A stretch of DNA of 64,000 nt from Hyphomicrobiales bacterium. Lineage in GTDB: Bacteria; Pseudomonadota; Alphaproteobacteria; Rhizobiales; Beijerinckiaceae. The stretch lies in the NCBI GenBank assembly GCA_900473415.1, contig UCLR01000045.1:144280-208279 (forward strand), read 5' to 3'. This document shows, in pieces, positions 62,426 through 64,000 of the stretch (its first letter is position 1; the number at the start of each line of letters is the position of its first letter). The notes under the pieces were generated by a model that searched no databases, had not been told where the DNA came from, and saw only the letters and a program-made list of their open reading frames with translations. A program made the position numbers and the translations under genes.

Positions 62426-63079
62426 TCACTCCACCCGCACCGGCCGGCGCGCGAGGATGCGCAGGCCGCTGACCGGCGCGTTGAGCAGATAGCGCAACTC
62501 GTAGAGGCCGGGCTCGTCCGGCGCTTCCAGCGTCGCCTCGACATTTTCCGCGGGGAAGAAGCGCGGGCCTTCCGCCTCGATGGGGGCATCCGGCGTGACC
62601 AGCACGACACGGTCGAGCTCGCCATTCGGGCCGATGCCGCGCACGGGCAGATGCTGGCCGCGGCCGAGCTTCTCCGGCGCGGCAAGAGTCGCCTCGGGCT
62701 CGGTCGTCACCAGCGGTTGGCGCAGCAGGACGGTCGGCGCGCCTTCTCTTTCCGCCGTCAGGCGCAATTCGTAGGTGCCGGCAATGCCGGGTGTCGGCAG
62801 GGCGGGGACGGTGTTCTTCGGCTCGACGACGACGATGGCCGTCTGCGCCGGGTCATCGGGCCGCGCGATGGCGAGCCTGGCGCCCTGCGGGGCGCGGCTA
62901 ACGAAAACGCTGAGCGGTGCGCCGGCCATGATGGTCTTCGCGGCCGAGAGCGCTGGCCCCTCGGCCACGCGCTTGCCCGATTTTGTCTGCGCGCCCGACA
63001 CTGTCGGCAGGGAGCACGCCGCCAGCAGCAGCATCCGGCGGGAGAGGGCGCCAGTGAGGCGGCGCCCACCGGTCGTCAT
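62426..63079 (-). CDS. Predicted exported protein of unknown function
   Basis: The 217-residue protein starts with RR and a hydrophobic stretch ending LLLAACS, a lipobox-like LAAC, so it may be a lipoprotein or, given RRLTGALSRRM, a Tat-type export substrate. The remainder is beta-rich (AGTYELRLTAEREG, then PGLYELRYLLNAPVSGLRIL) like immunoglobulin-like repeats. Its ATG overlaps the alaS stop (TGATG), so it may be translated with alaS. The family is not recognised. Confidence 0.65.
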   Translation of the reverse strand: MTTGGRRLTGALSRRMLLLAACSLPTVSGAQTKSGKRVAEGPALSAAKTIMAGAPLSVFVSRAPQGARLAIARPDDPAQTAIVVVEPKNTVPALPTPGIAGTYELRLTAEREGAPTVLLRQPLVTTEPEATLAAPEKLGRGQHLPVRGIGPNGELDRVVLVTPDAPIEAEGPRFFPAENVEATLEAPDEPGLYELRYLLNAPVSGLRILARRPVRVE

Positions 63080-64000
63080 CAGCCCATCGCGGCCGCGACG
63101 GCGTCGAGCGCTTCTTGCGCCTTGCTGCCGTCCGGCCCGCCGGCCTGGGCCATGTCGCGGCGGCCGCCGCCGCCCTTGCCGCCGAGCTGCTCGGAGGCTG
63201 CGCGCACCAGAGCGACCGCATCGAAACGCTCGGTCAGGTCGGGCGTGACGCCCACGACGACGCCGGCCTTGCCGTCATCGGCGACGCCGACAATGGCGAC
63301 GACGCCGGAGCCAACGCGCGCCTTGGCCTCGTCGGCGAGGCTCTTCAGGTCTTTCATTTCGATGCCGGTGACCGCCCGCGCCAGAAGCTTGGCGCCGGCG
63401 ACTTCGCGCACCGGATCCGCGGCCGCGCCCCCGCCGCCCATGGCGAGCTTCTTGCGGGCCTCGGTCAGCTCGCGTTCGAGCTTGCGGCGCTCCTCGATCA
63501 GGGCGGCCAGCCGGTTTCCGGCCTCGGAGGCGGGGACCTTGAGCAGGCTCGCCAGCCCGTCGAGCAGGCGCGAATCCTGGTTGAGACGCAGGCGGGCGCC
63601 GTTGCCGGTCATCGCCTCGAGGCGGCGTACGCCGGCCGCGACCGCGCTCTCGCCGACGACGCTGACGAGACCGATGTCGCCGGTGCGCGTGGCATGAGTG
63701 CCGCCGCAGAGCTCGACCGAGAAGTTTCTGCCGGCCGGGTTGGTGCCCATCGAGACGACGCGGACCTCGTCGCCGTATTTCTCACCGAAGAGCGCGCGGG
63801 CGCCGGAGGCGATCGCCTCGTCGACGCTCAGCAACCGGGTCGTGACCGGCTCGTTTCTGAGCACGATCGCGTTGGCGATTTCCTCGACCTCGCGCAGCTC
63901 TTCGTCGCTGATCGGCTTGGGATGCGAGAAGTCGAAGCGCAAGCGATCGGGCGAGACCAGCGAGCCTTTCTGCGCGACATGGTCGCCAAGGACGAGGCGC
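63079..64000 (-). CDS. alaS: Alanyl-tRNA synthetase (N-terminal part outside window)
   Basis: The C-terminal ~307 residues are present, and the frame runs off the right edge (LVLGDHVAQKGSLVSPDRL then RFDFSHPKPISDEE). Visible are the second additional domain with CGGTHATRTGDIG (zinc-binding Cys and His of the editing domain) and a C-terminal oligomerisation/DHHA1 domain (AALVRAASEQLGGKGGGGRR). It charges tRNA-Ala with alanine and edits misacylated tRNA. Confidence 0.96.
   Translation of the reverse strand, partial: RLVLGDHVAQKGSLVSPDRLRFDFSHPKPISDEELREVEEIANAIVLRNEPVTTRLLSVDEAIASGARALFGEKYGDEVRVVSMGTNPAGRNFSVELCGGTHATRTGDIGLVSVVGESAVAAGVRRLEAMTGNGARLRLNQDSRLLDGLASLLKVPASEAGNRLAALIEERRKLERELTEARKKLAMGGGGAAADPVREVAGAKLLARAVTGIEMKDLKSLADEAKARVGSGVVAIVGVADDGKAGVVVGVTPDLTERFDAVALVRAASEQLGGKGGGGRRDMAQAGGPDGSKAQEALDAVAAAMG

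Overview
The window is high-GC DNA with dense gene packing. It comes from a motile alphaproteobacterium of the order Hyphomicrobiales (Rhizobiales), most like Bosea or a close relative. The evidence for this is the FlaF/FlbT/FliX flagellar regulators, a fused allantoinase-OHCU decarboxylase, a PuuD urate hydroxylase, candidate CtrA and sigma-54 flagellar promoters, and several families of short palindromic interspersed repeats. The genus is an inference; the order is well supported. No prophage, insertion sequence, CRISPR array or rRNA operon is visible.

Layout. 1-6.3 kb: a Nudix hydrolase cut by the window edge, an M3 peptidase, a SulP anion transporter, a small lipoprotein, a monohaem cytochrome c and a DUF1275 membrane protein. 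6.4-8.2 kb: leuA, preceded by a leucine-rich leader peptide and mutually exclusive hairpins that look like a leucine attenuator. 8.5-18 kb: a nucleobase permease, tRNA-Lys(CUU), an alpha/beta hydrolase, MgtC-like and proline-rich proteins, an M20 peptidase, a stand-alone SNF2-like helicase with a tiny membrane protein at its 3' end, then a urate-degradation cluster (puuE-uraD fusion, uraH, puuD). 18-31.9 kb: a YfhO-like membrane protein, a ferredoxin-NADP reductase of thioredoxin-reductase type, GlcG, LysM/BON and rhodanese proteins, a molybdenum hydroxylase large subunit with two cytochromes c, an adenylate cyclase fused to a formylglycine-generating-enzyme (FGE)-like domain, DUF4399, and a diguanylate cyclase.

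31.9-44.8 kb: an AT-rich gap, a cupin plus XRE-cupin regulator with a tandem operator-like repeat, an EamA transporter, an atypical SDR, a metallophosphoesterase-glycosyltransferase pair that resembles the PlcP/Agt lipid-remodelling module, a CPA2 antiporter, MoxR ATPase, SixA, YcjX and YcjF, and a GNAT protein. 44.9-57.2 kb: a flagellar cluster with flgE-flgK-flgL, flaF/flbT, two tandem flagellins, a FlaG-like protein, flgI-rod-binding protein-FlgN-like, and fliX transcribed divergently from flgI. 57.3-64 kb: an unrecognised orphan protein, a cupin dioxygenase-like protein, an SDR, a secreted barrel-like protein, icd, a small cupin, a lipoprotein-like protein and the 3' part of alaS.

How the parts work together. 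The flagellar genes form one hook/filament unit: sigma-54-like sites precede flgE and flgI, and CtrA-like sites precede fliX and one flagellin, which fits the Caulobacter-type hierarchy. FlbT/FlaF would control flagellin translation and secretion. The urate genes together convert urate to allantoin and on to allantoate. Both cAMP and c-di-GMP synthesis are encoded within 4 kb of each other. The most notable items are the leuA attenuator, the cyclase-FGE fusion, the tandem XRE operator, the PlcP-Agt pair, the unannotated 56-residue membrane protein, the orphan SNF2-like helicase and the two-hairpin ~100-bp repeat present twice in opposite orientation.
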